A stretch of DNA of 22,105 nucleotides from Candidatus Pacearchaeota archaeon (GTDB lineage: Archaea > Nanobdellota > Nanobdellia > Pacearchaeales > GW2011-AR1). The DNA lies in contig JACPLS010000038.1 in the NCBI GenBank assembly GCA_016186375.1, positions 1-22,105 on the forward strand, in the 5' to 3' direction. The translations under genes and the position numbers were made by a program. Shown here piece after piece: positions 8,627-15,647 of this stretch (position 1 is its first letter; every line of letters begins with the position of its first letter). The notes below the pieces were generated by a model. The model saw nothing but the letters and a program-made list of their open reading frames with translations, made no database searches and was not told where the DNA came from.

Positions 8627-8983
8627 TTAATGGACGCGGCGAATAAAGAATGCTCCTTCATTAAGTTTACCAGAACTAACTTTATATCCTGAATTATTTA
8701 TAGCCCTTTTTAGTTCTGTAACAGCCCCTTTATAATTTTCAATGCTGCCAAAATCAATGTATATATATAATCTATCTCTACTTGTACGTTCAATAGATAA
8801 ATAATGTAAGGTTCCGCCCCATTTTCCATCTTTACCTGGGGCATCACGATGTATTCGCGTCCCAAAACCTATCTTACCCCACTCACTAAGAGCATCCTCC
8901 AACCGTTTTTCCCCTGACCCTTCCTCAAAAACATTTTTGTCTGTGTCGAATACCCAATAATTTTGTTGGATTTTTAGCACCAT
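8627..8983 (-). CDS. Hypothetical protein (118 residues)
   Basis: No family is recognised. The chain has aromatic-rich strands (QQNYWVFDTD, LHYLSIERTS, LYIYIDFGSI), a glycine-rich loop (GKDGKWGG, about residues 50-57) and a late helix (YKGAVTELKRAINNSG), a compact alpha/beta layout. It is soluble, with no cysteines. A minus-strand TATA-like TTTAAAAA (9008-9015) about 28 bp before the ATG supports the start. Just past its stop lies a relic of the neighbouring gene (8597-8615). Confidence 0.55.
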   Translation of the reverse strand: MVLKIQQNYWVFDTDKNVFEEGSGEKRLEDALSEWGKIGFGTRIHRDAPGKDGKWGGTLHYLSIERTSRDRLYIYIDFGSIENYKGAVTELKRAINNSGYKVSSGKLNEGAFFIRRVH

Positions 8984-9007
8984 GATTACTTAATTATAAA
9001 TGTTGTC

Positions 9008-9015
9008 TTTTTAAA
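9008..9015 (-). promoter_or_regulatory. TATA-like box of the 8627-8983 gene
   Basis: TTTAAAAA on the minus strand is centred about 28 bp before the ATG at 8981-8983. Confidence 0.45.
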
Positions 9016-9044
9016 TTTTTCTATACTTTTTTATATAATCTTTA

Positions 9045-9311
9045 TCAATTATTATATGGATATATCCTCTTACCTTGATAAGAAACTTCGAGAATTTTAC
9101 TATTCGGAATTTGGGGATATTCAATTCTTGTAACTTTTATTTCCTTGCCTTTTCCTTTATTAGCCAAATCTTGACTAGTATACAGCCTCTTAAGATAGAT
9201 ATTTGGACACTCTTCCAATATAAAAACTGTCCAGCACTTTACTTGCTCAATTTCTCTTACTCTATAAGTTTCTTCCATAACTCTTCCATGAGGTTTTATT
9301 CGAGTATCCAT
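9045..9311 (-). CDS. Hypothetical protein (88 residues)
   Basis: An unrecognised small protein. It opens MDTRIKPHGRVMEETYRVRE, continues through a hydrophobic strand (KCWTVFILEECP), a basic middle (KRLYTSQDLANKGKGK) and a tyrosine-rich tail (GKRIYPYNN). The length and strand-rich make-up are compatible with a small beta-barrel or toxin-like fold, but no motif decides it. A minus-strand TATA box (TTTATATA, 9333-9340) 25 bp upstream supports the start. Part of its 5' coding sequence is duplicated at 8597-8615. Confidence 0.5.
   Translation of the reverse strand: MDTRIKPHGRVMEETYRVREIEQVKCWTVFILEECPNIYLKRLYTSQDLANKGKGKEIKVTRIEYPQIPNSKILEVSYQGKRIYPYNN
9265..9283. repeat. 19-bp direct repeat, copy B
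   Basis: An exact match to 8597-8615, located in the coding part for RVMEETY of the 9045-9311 gene, which is presumably the parent of the relic. Confidence 0.4.
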
Positions 9312-9332
9312 ATTTTATCAAATCATTTTAAG

Positions 9333-9340
9333 TATATAAA
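9333..9340 (-). promoter_or_regulatory. TATA-like box of the 9045-9311 gene
   Basis: TTTATATA on the minus strand, about 25 bp before the ATG at 9309-9311. Confidence 0.45.
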
Positions 9341-9504
9341 CTCTTAGAAATTAGTCATTTTAATTTTAAGGAGACATTGTATACTTAATAAGTTCAATTT
9401 ATTATCTAAAAATAATGATTATATGAAATATTATAATTGTATTGGAATGTTATTAGTATCCCAATTTATTTGTAAAAAAAGCTTAAATTAATAAGGATCT
9501 GTTC

Positions 9505-9993
9505 TTAAAATTTATCAATTTTCTCAAGAAGAACGGCAAATACCACATTATCAAGATACATTCCATTCTTAACAAGTGATAGAAGAATTTCTTTTGCTTC
9601 ATTTTTCTTAATTAGCTTTCTTTTTAATCCCTCAATTATACAACGCGTAAACCACCAACATTCAACTCCTTTTATTCTCGCTATTCTTATCAGAGCAGAA
9701 TCGTTAGATATGAGAATATCTTTCTTCTTTTTCGCGACTAAAATAAGTAAAGCATCAGTATATTCAATGCCTTCTTCTCTGCATAATTGTAAAGCCTCTA
9801 GTTTATTTTCTTGTTCTTCAATGAAGATCCAATCATTCAATTTATCTTTAATTTCTGTTACTCCTTCAAAGCCCATTTCCAATTCCCCCAAAACTTCTTC
9901 TGTTATAAAAATTTTTGAGAAAAGAGTTTTTAAAAACAAAAGTTTATTTATTTTTATTAAGTATGTAAGGCAGGATGTATCAACAACTGGCAT
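9505..9993 (-). CDS. DUF3368-like PIN-domain toxin
   Basis: A 162-residue PIN-fold protein, predicted ribonuclease toxin paired with the UPF0175 antitoxin just upstream. D5 in PVVDTSCLTYL, E33 and E37 in the TEEVLGELE helix, D80 in EYTDALLILVA and D98 in LISNDSALIRIA make the acidic pocket. The C-terminal segment (about 118-162), with GLKRKLIKKNEAKEILLSLVKNGMYL, is the helical hairpin typical of DUF3368 proteins. It starts 4 bp after the antitoxin stop, in one operon with an operator-like inverted repeat upstream. Confidence 0.85.
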   Translation of the reverse strand: MPVVDTSCLTYLIKINKLLFLKTLFSKIFITEEVLGELEMGFEGVTEIKDKLNDWIFIEEQENKLEALQLCREEGIEYTDALLILVAKKKKDILISNDSALIRIARIKGVECWWFTRCIIEGLKRKLIKKNEAKEILLSLVKNGMYLDNVVFAVLLEKIDKF

Positions 9994-9997
9994 TTTA

Positions 9998-10297
9998 TCA
10001 TTTACTTTCCCAATCTACTTTTAAATCCTCCAAACTATAACCTAATGAAATACCTTCATTTTCCATATAATTTAGAAATTCTACATATGAGCATCCTGCT
10101 AGTTTAGCAGCTTTTCTTATTGTTACTTTACTTTCTCTTACAAGATTAAGAGAATTTTTTATTTTCCATTCTTTTATAGCAAAAGCAAGCAATTTCCTAG
10201 TTATAGCTGCTCTATCAGTTCTTTCTTCTTTCTCAATTTCCTGAAGGTCTTTAAAATTTTCTTGATCAATTCGTATCGTAATAACTTTGTCTTCCAT
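9998..10297 (-). CDS. UPF0175-family antitoxin
   Basis: A 99-residue DNA-binding antitoxin. The N-terminal part is a ribbon-helix-helix-like domain (VITIRIDQENFKDLQEI). It is followed by the UPF0175 hallmark ERTDRAAITRKLLAFAIKEW (about residues 25-44) and then RESKVTIRKAAKLAGCSYVEF, a predicted helix-turn-helix. The tail GISLGYSLEDLKVDW is the usual ending. It precedes its PIN partner by 4 bp. A 44-bp part of the gene (10107-10150) is duplicated 294 bp upstream at 10401-10444. Confidence 0.88.
   Translation of the reverse strand: MEDKVITIRIDQENFKDLQEIEKEERTDRAAITRKLLAFAIKEWKIKNSLNLVRESKVTIRKAAKLAGCSYVEFLNYMENEGISLGYSLEDLKVDWESK
10107..10150. repeat. 44-bp direct repeat, copy 1 (inside UPF0175 gene)
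   Basis: Forty-four bases covering the codons for LNLVRESKVTIRKAA recur at 10401-10444 with one mismatch (C to T at the fifth base). Confidence 0.85.
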
Positions 10298-10317
10298 TTT
10301 TACTTTGTATTAATTTT

Positions 10318-10343
10318 AGTTACAATACTATATTTTTGTAACT
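10318..10343. promoter_or_regulatory. Inverted-repeat operator candidate of the UPF0175-PIN operon
   Basis: AGTTACAA and TTGTAACT are perfect 8-bp inverted repeats separated by 10 bp. The spacer holds an AAATATAG-like box (minus strand) about 34 bp before the ATG at 10297. A repressor bound here would cover the TATA box, so this fits antitoxin autorepression. Confidence 0.55.
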
Positions 10344-10400
10344 ATTTAAACATATCTATACTTCATTATTTTTTACTCTTCCAATATTTAGGCCAATTAA

Positions 10401-10444
10401 GCAGTTTTTCTTATTGTTACTTTACTTTCTCTTACAAGATTAAG
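10401..10444. repeat. 44-bp direct repeat, copy 2 (relic of a UPF0175 gene)
   Basis: Read on the minus strand this copy encodes VRESKVTIRKTA and then meets a stop. No start or further homologous sequence is visible around it. It lies between the live antitoxin operon and rtcB and looks like the remnant of a decayed second antitoxin copy or an imprecise duplication. Confidence 0.7.
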
Positions 10445-10483
10445 GATTTTTTTTAATCCCAATTTTTATATAATATTTATCAA

Positions 10484-11905
10484 TTATCCTTTAATAACCG
10501 CCAAAGGCTTTAATCGCGCAACAAGTTGCCCGATACCAAGTTCATCAGATACACGGGCCACCTCATTAACATCTTTATAAGCTTCAGGAGCTTCTTCCAG
10601 TGCTCCTTTTCTACTTCCTGCTTTGAGTAATACCCCATGCAATGCAAGATCTTTTTCAACATCCTCAATCTTAAGGTTATTTATCGCATAACTTCTTGAC
10701 AACACGCGCCCAGCTCCATGTGCAGTAGAACCAAAAGAAATTTCTTCTGCTTTTTTTGTTCCCACAAGAACATATGAATATGTTCCCATGCTACCAGGAA
10801 TAAAAATTGGGCAACCAACTTTTCTATATGCAATTGGAATTTCGGCTCTTCCTGGTCCGAAAGATCTTGTTGCACCTTTTCTATGTACACAGAGCATTTC
10901 TTTCTTTCCGTTTAACTCATGCTCTTCAAACTTAGCAATGTTATGGGCGATGTCATAAACAATCTTTAACTCACTCTTCGGAAAGAATTTTTTAAAAGCT
11001 TTTCTAATTTGAAAGGTCATTAATTGCCTATTTACAAAAGCAAAATTTCCAGCAGCAGCCATGGCAGCCCTATAATCTTTTCCCAATTCAGAATTTATTG
11101 GAGCGTATGCTAATTGTCTATCTGGAAGATGTTTAAAACCGTATTCTCTTTCCATTTTTTGTACATAATCAGATGCAGTCTGGTGCCCTAGGCCTCTAGA
11201 TCCAGAATGAATCATAATTGTAATCTGTCCATTTCCATTTAAACCAAAAACATTTGCAATTTTCGAGTTATAGACGGTATTTATCTCTTGAATCTCAAGA
11301 AAATGATTTCCTGATCCTAAGCTTCCTAATTGTGATCTCCCTCTTGATTTGGCCTTTTGTGAGATTTTAGAAGCATCAGCTCCTTTTATACATCCGTTAT
11401 CTTCCATATGCAAAATATCATCCTGAGTTGCATACTCTTTTTCAACAGCCCATTTAACACCTTCATTTAGAACTCTATCGAGTTCTTTATTTTCAAAAGA
11501 AAACTCCGATTCTTTACCGACCCCTGAAGGTATGTCTCTGAATAGCTGGTTTAATACTTCTTTTCTTTTTTCCATAAATTCTTCTTTATTAATATTTGTT
11601 GTTAAAAGACGAACCCCGCATAAAATGTCGAATCCGACGCCGCCAGGAGAAATAATTCCTTTTTCAATATCAAAAGCAGCAACGCCTCCAATAGAAAATC
11701 CATATCCGCAATGAGCATCTGGCATCGCAATGCTTTTTCCTACAATTCCAGGAAGGGTAGCAACATTCTTCACCTGTTCAATAGTTTTTGCATCTTTTTT
11801 TATATCTTCCATTAAGGCATATGATGCAAAAATTATTCCTGGAACATTCATTTTTCCTTCTTTCTCAATCTCCCAGATATTATCAGCAATTTTCTTTATT
11901 CCCAT
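10484..11905 (-). CDS. rtcB: RNA-splicing ligase RtcB
   Basis: RtcB joins RNA ends bearing 2',3'-cyclic phosphate or 3'-phosphate to 5'-OH ends, as in archaeal tRNA splicing and RNA repair, using GTP and Mn2+. Key residues are visible: FDILCGVRLL (D93, C96, metal binding), PDAHCGYGFSIGG, HSGSRGLGHQ (metal histidine) and STAHGAGRVLSR with the guanylylated histidine. The frame extends 29 codons upstream, but I place the start at the ATG at 11903-11905. The protein then begins MGIKKIADNIWEIEK, as RtcB normally does, with 473 residues, and a TATA-like box lies 27 bp before it. No intein interrupts it, unlike Pyrococcus RtcB. Its activator archease is encoded 350 bp away on the same strand. Confidence 0.96.
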   Translation of the reverse strand: MGIKKIADNIWEIEKEGKMNVPGIIFASYALMEDIKKDAKTIEQVKNVATLPGIVGKSIAMPDAHCGYGFSIGGVAAFDIEKGIISPGGVGFDILCGVRLLTTNINKEEFMEKRKEVLNQLFRDIPSGVGKESEFSFENKELDRVLNEGVKWAVEKEYATQDDILHMEDNGCIKGADASKISQKAKSRGRSQLGSLGSGNHFLEIQEINTVYNSKIANVFGLNGNGQITIMIHSGSRGLGHQTASDYVQKMEREYGFKHLPDRQLAYAPINSELGKDYRAAMAAAGNFAFVNRQLMTFQIRKAFKKFFPKSELKIVYDIAHNIAKFEEHELNGKKEMLCVHRKGATRSFGPGRAEIPIAYRKVGCPIFIPGSMGTYSYVLVGTKKAEEISFGSTAHGAGRVLSRSYAINNLKIEDVEKDLALHGVLLKAGSRKGALEEAPEAYKDVNEVARVSDELGIGQLVARLKPLAVIKG

Positions 11906-11927
11906 ACTAAAATCCAATAAAAGAGAC

Positions 11928-11936
11928 TTTATTAAA
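11928..11936 (-). promoter_or_regulatory. TATA-like box of rtcB
   Basis: TTTAATAAA on the minus strand is centred about 27 bp before the ATG at 11903-11905. It supports that start over the longer frame, which would place this box inside the coding region. Confidence 0.5.
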
Positions 11937-12002
11937 CTTAGTTTTCTTAATATCGAATCTGATTGAATTTTGTAATCACTATTGGATAACACTACAGAAA
12001 GA

Positions 12003-12010
12003 TTTATAAA
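12003..12010 (+). promoter_or_regulatory. TATA box of the 12035 small gene
   Basis: TTTATAAA is centred about 28 bp before the ATG at 12035. The box is itself palindromic, but on the other strand it has no start codon at a suitable distance for rtcB. Confidence 0.5.
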
Positions 12011-12034
12011 CCTCTTTTGTCGGGTTTACTCACA

Positions 12035-12238
12035 ATGGAAAATAATTTACATGATAAATCAATTATTCCGGAGAAAGAAGAATTAAAAATTGTAGTTCCA
12101 AGAGCAGTTAGAATTAAACAACAAGATCAGAGAGTTTCTGATGCTTCTCCTCTCAACGATATTAATTATGGAACAAGATATCATTATTTAACCCCCTATG
12201 ATGAAAGTTCTGGTAGAAATCATGCCCTCGATGGATAA
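12035..12238 (+). CDS. Hypothetical small protein (67 residues)
   Basis: No family is recognised. It is a polar, probably partly disordered protein: an acidic start (MENNLHDKSIIPEKEEL), a central strand (KIVVPRAVRIKQQ), and a tail rich in Y, D and N ending SGRNHALDG. I chose the ATG at 12035 because a TATA box lies 28 bp upstream; the frame opens slightly earlier at a TTG. It sits between rtcB and archease but on the opposite strand, convergent with archease. Any link to RNA ligation is unproven. Confidence 0.5.
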   Translation: MENNLHDKSIIPEKEELKIVVPRAVRIKQQDQRVSDASPLNDINYGTRYHYLTPYDESSGRNHALDG

Positions 12239-12254
12239 TATAGTTCTTTAAAGA

Positions 12255-12680
12255 TCAAACATCCAAAACAAACTGTGCTTCCCAGCCATCTTCTGTTTTT
12301 TTAATATACATCTCTGCATAAGTTGGTGCTTTTATATGTTCTAATTGATTATTGTCGGTATCATCACCATATAATTCTGCTTTTAAGTTATTCCCTCTTA
12401 ATAATACATTACCCTTAACAGCGATAAACCTTTCTGCATCTACTAGGTACAAAAGTTCATCAATAAATTTATAGAGCAGAGATTCAGTGTCATTTCCACT
12501 AACCTCTATAACTTTTCCCTTTTTGCTCTCAATTTTCTCACCTCCACTTTCATAATATGCAAGAGCTTCTATAGAATTTTCAAATATCTCATTTAGCATT
12601 TTTCCAAATACTCTAAATTTAATATCGGCAGCGTGATCCAATAATTCAAATTTTATATTATCTTTTTTCTCTTTAATCAT
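12255..12680 (-). CDS. Archease, activator of RtcB
   Basis: A 141-residue protein that speeds RtcB guanylylation and turnover. Family marks are LLDHAADIKFRVFG near the N terminus (metal-binding aspartates in DHAADI), SLLYKFIDELLYLVDAE in the middle (usual ESLLVDWLNELLYL-type helix), KAPTYAEMYI and the final FVLDV with the C-terminal metal-binding aspartate. The length is normal. A TATA-like box on the minus strand (12703-12710) about 26 bp upstream suggests its own promoter, separate from the polymerase operon upstream. Proximity to rtcB fits their known partnership. Confidence 0.93.
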   Translation of the reverse strand: MIKEKKDNIKFELLDHAADIKFRVFGKMLNEIFENSIEALAYYESGGEKIESKKGKVIEVSGNDTESLLYKFIDELLYLVDAERFIAVKGNVLLRGNNLKAELYGDDTDNNQLEHIKAPTYAEMYIKKTEDGWEAQFVLDV

Positions 12681-12702
12681 CTTTTATATTAGTATCAGTC
12701 AG

Positions 12703-12710
12703 TTTTAATT
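12703..12710 (-). promoter_or_regulatory. TATA-like box of archease
   Basis: AATTAAAA on the minus strand, centred about 26 bp before the ATG at 12678-12680. It separates archease from the PolB2-HNH operon upstream. Confidence 0.4.
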
Positions 12711-12755
12711 CTTTCGCATATAGTTTATGTTAACATTTATGAAAAATTAAAAAAA

Positions 12756-13190
12756 TTACAGCTTTCTCCGGCCTTTATTTTTCCTATAAGAAAAATTATG
12801 CTGTAATTGATGACAGTTAGTACAAATTAAATCAGTATCTACAAGGCTTTTGTAATATTGTGTCAGTTCTGCTGTTAATTTGAGATAAATAATATTGGCT
12901 TCTTCTATTTTCATTTCACCATTTATTACTTTAATTGATACGTCTGCTCTTTTCTTGAAGGCCTCTTCTTCTTTCAATGGCATATTTCGGTGATGCAATA
13001 TTGGAATTCTTTCTTTATTAAAAGGAAGATCACAGTAAAAGCAATTTTTCTGTGACTTTAACCGAATTTTTTTTTCTTTTTCCCATTCTTCCTTAAATTC
13101 CTTATCTTCAATAGTATCTTTGTAAAACGATGGCCTCTTCGCAAAGACTATATTCAGGTTCTTATTTAGGTGATATTTTACTTTTTTCAT
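12756..13190 (-). CDS. HNH-type nuclease-like protein of the PolB2-like operon
   Basis: A 144-residue zinc-binding protein. It has a CFYC pair (about residues 49-52), a basic ILHHRN block carrying the paired histidines, and later LICTNCHQLQH (CxxC followed by H...H). This is the ordering of an HNH/His-Me finger nuclease with a zinc knuckle. The sequence between the two cysteine pairs is a long charged helical segment, longer than usual. Its ATG overlaps the polymerase stop by 4 bp (ATGA), so the two are translationally coupled. A structure-specific or damage-processing DNA cut is a fair guess from context. HNH assignment is by motif; activity is unproven. Confidence 0.7.
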   Translation of the reverse strand: MKKVKYHLNKNLNIVFAKRPSFYKDTIEDKEFKEEWEKEKKIRLKSQKNCFYCDLPFNKERIPILHHRNMPLKEEEAFKKRADVSIKVINGEMKIEEANIIYLKLTAELTQYYKSLVDTDLICTNCHQLQHNFSYRKNKGRRKL

Positions 13191-15346
13191 AATTCCAGCA
13201 ATAATTGTTTAGTTTTTTGAATTTTTCTCTCTATATCTTGCACTGAAACTCCGAAAGGCTGGAGAATATTGAACACACTCTTGACCATTAATTCTTTATA
13301 CTTATCAAAATCAATCTTTCCATCAAAAGAATTAAGAGTGGAATATCTCTTATTAGGATTTTTATTTTTAACATCTCTTAAAATGTAATTTATTTTTTGG
13401 CCTGGCTGCATATTCCATCCTTCTTTACGCATCATCTCAACAATCAATTTTTGAGGTATATTATTGCTGTAGTCAACTTTTCCTAGAATTCTGCTAATTA
13501 TAAGATCATGAGGAGATAAACTTTTAAGAGATTCGATATATGTATTAAGTATTTTGAATATCCCCTGAAATAAGCACTTAAATTCTGCTTCAGTCCTGGC
13601 TTTAGAAAGAACATTAATCATTTCTTTTTGCATTTTTTCAATGATTTTAGGAGCATCTTTTCTTCTTGATTCAATTCCTCGGCATTTTATTTCTCCGTTC
13701 TCCAAAATTCCATAAAAATGGCTTGACACAGGCTGATTTTCATTTATAATTGAGGAAAGGAAGACAATCCATTTATAATTTCCTTCATGTGCAATTATAA
13801 ATCCTGTCTTATCGGATATTTCATTTCTTAAATGTTCAACTTCTTCTGCTTTATATTCTGGTTTTTTTATATAAACAGAGTCTATAATACCGTGTACAAC
13901 TTCCCATCCAAGAGATTCTGCAATCCTAACCGTTTTTAGTATAATTTCTCTAGCATAAGCCTGTATACTCTCGTGTATTTCTATTGTTCCAATCTTCCTA
14001 TTTTTAAAAGCCTGATAACCAAACATCGTTACCAAAAGCCATTTTAAATAACTGGCTTTTTCCTTTGCTTCAGGAGTGCCAATTCTCTTTAACTCTATCC
14101 TTCTCTTAATTAGATTTTCTGCCACGATTGAAACAACGCCCCTTTCTTTCTCACAAAAATTATAATGTAGTCCAGGAACCTTATTTTGTTTGCAACAAGA
14201 GCAAAATAATGTCTCAGGAGATAAATTGAATTTCCACATTATCTGCGGATATAATGAAACAAAATCCAGTTCAACAACATCGTTATGAAATCCTATTCTT
14301 GGCTCAAATATTATAGACCCTCTGTCTGCTTCATATAGTTGCCCCAGAGTCTTAAACCTTTCATAAATTCCAACCTTATAAGGTAAAAGGAAATTTCTTT
14401 TATTAGATTCATAGAGCAGCAAATTTGTAACAGCTGCTCCAGCACTTCGCATTTCCGTTCTTTGAATTCTCTGTCTGCATACTCTTGCTCCTTCTATTAT
14501 TCCATAAAATCCAGTATTATCGGCAAGGAAAGATTTTGTATCAAAATGTAGCCTTCCTTTAAGAAAAATTGAAGCAGTTCTGTATATTATGCTGTTATAG
14601 GTCCAATAAGATTCTCCTTTTAGAAACTCAAAATCATCAGATTCAAAGCGGTTAAAATCAATTGAAATACTATGTTTCTGAAACTGCTTTTTTAGGTAAG
14701 GCAAAACTAAATTTCCATGATCTGTCCAGATAATGTCTGGATCTTGTTTGTTAAATGCATCTTTAAACTTCAATAAGATTGTCCTTATCTCCCCTGCAAA
14801 AGCCACACCGTTGTAAATTATCTCTAATAAGCCAGTTTCAAGAGTTTTGAAGATATTTTCTTCAGTTTTAACTTCAATATTAGCAACTTCAAAGTCTGGA
14901 ATAATGTAATCTATACAGTCAGAAATTTCAACAGGAGAAATATATTCAATTCTTCCTTCTTTTTGCGTATACTCAACAGCGGCCGTCGGGAATATCTCCT
15001 TTTGAAACATATAACTTTCTTCCAATTTTAAATCAGCATTGTAAATCTCAATTTCATAATTACCTGATTCTTCAATAAACCTTATTAATTCATGATATCT
15101 TGATAATCTATAGATAGGAATAGCAAGAACATATATTTCTTTATTATTGAAAAAAGACTTTTTCTTTTTAAAAAATGGCTTAATTCCAAAACGCATGAGC
15201 TTGTTTTTTAAAAATTTTAAGTTAGGAGCCAGAAGATAAATTTCCGGAATGAACCTATCCTTTAGTTTTATATTATTTCTCCCATCTTTAAGCCATAAAA
15301 TAACTTCATCATCTTTTACGTAACAGTCTATAAATATCGCTTTCAT
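13187..15346 (-). CDS. Family B DNA polymerase homologue, PolB2-like, with altered catalytic motifs
   Basis: A 719-residue family B polymerase. Motif A is intact: DFVSLYPQIM at 361-370. Motif B is degenerate: K435 is kept but the usual N-S-x-Y-G is V-T-M-F-G (439-443). Motif C, normally Y-G-D-T-D-S, reads HGIIDS (485-490), so the first aspartate is lost and only D489 remains. The exonuclease also looks dead: the first motif, usually D-I-E, appears as NIE (156-158), and the second lacks the aspartate (WTDHGNLVLPYL). A cysteine cluster (C382, C384, C385, C398) suggests a zinc site in the palm. This pattern fits the archaeal PolB2 lineage, described as an inactivated or weakly active polymerase linked to DNA damage. 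The start overlaps the upstream small gene by 38 bp and the stop overlaps the HNH gene by 4 bp. Confidence 0.9.
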   Translation of the reverse strand: MKAIFIDCYVKDDEVILWLKDGRNNIKLKDRFIPEIYLLAPNLKFLKNKLMRFGIKPFFKKKKSFFNNKEIYVLAIPIYRLSRYHELIRFIEESGNYEIEIYNADLKLEESYMFQKEIFPTAAVEYTQKEGRIEYISPVEISDCIDYIIPDFEVANIEVKTEENIFKTLETGLLEIIYNGVAFAGEIRTILLKFKDAFNKQDPDIIWTDHGNLVLPYLKKQFQKHSISIDFNRFESDDFEFLKGESYWTYNSIIYRTASIFLKGRLHFDTKSFLADNTGFYGIIEGARVCRQRIQRTEMRSAGAAVTNLLLYESNKRNFLLPYKVGIYERFKTLGQLYEADRGSIIFEPRIGFHNDVVELDFVSLYPQIMWKFNLSPETLFCSCCKQNKVPGLHYNFCEKERGVVSIVAENLIKRRIELKRIGTPEAKEKASYLKWLLVTMFGYQAFKNRKIGTIEIHESIQAYAREIILKTVRIAESLGWEVVHGIIDSVYIKKPEYKAEEVEHLRNEISDKTGFIIAHEGNYKWIVFLSSIINENQPVSSHFYGILENGEIKCRGIESRRKDAPKIIEKMQKEMINVLSKARTEAEFKCLFQGIFKILNTYIESLKSLSPHDLIISRILGKVDYSNNIPQKLIVEMMRKEGWNMQPGQKINYILRDVKNKNPNKRYSTLNSFDGKIDFDKYKELMVKSVFNILQPFGVSVQDIERKIQKTKQLLLEL

Positions 15347-15647
15347 TAGGATTTTTTATTTTGTTTTCCTTGTAAAGAATCATCAGAGAAAATATGAATA
15401 GAGTAAAATCATTTATCTTTGCGCCATATTTAATTTTCTCTTGTAGTAAGATTGAGAACAACATATCATTCTCTATTTCATCAGGGAGAGGATTTGCATA
15501 ATTAATTGCTGAAATTGCTTGAAAGACATAGTTAAGAAGGTCTTCCGCTATAGTTTTTTCTGGTTCGCGCAAGCCATGAGAAAGTTTTTTCATCTGATCC
15601 ATTTTGTCATATATCACCCAGCGCATGGGCAGATTAGTGTGTCCCAT
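15309..15647 (-). CDS. Small helical protein of the PolB2-like operon
   Basis: 112 residues, almost all predicted helix, with no recognised family. The N terminus is basic with tryptophan (MGHTNLPMRWVIYDKM), the centre is amphipathic (EDLLNYVFQAISAI), and a hydrophobic helix (DFTLFIFSLMILYKE) precedes a basic tail. The frame runs 17 codons further up, but the ATG at 15645-15647 is preceded by a strong Shine-Dalgarno (GGAGGTG, 15655-15661) at normal distance. It overlaps the RecA-like gene by 14 bp and the polymerase by 38 bp, so it is locked into the operon and probably an accessory subunit. The role is not known from sequence. Confidence 0.7.
   Translation of the reverse strand: MGHTNLPMRWVIYDKMDQMKKLSHGLREPEKTIAEDLLNYVFQAISAINYANPLPDEIENDMLFSILLQEKIKYGAKINDFTLFIFSLMILYKENKIKNPNESDIYRLLRKR

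Noticed and set aside
10681..10890. Second minus-strand frame inside rtcB
   Set aside because: Same strand, shifted frame within the conserved part of rtcB; no motif supports it.
11906..11992. N-terminal extension of 29 residues on RtcB
   Set aside because: The usual RtcB start fits the ATG at 11903-11905 and a TATA-like box lies inside the extension.
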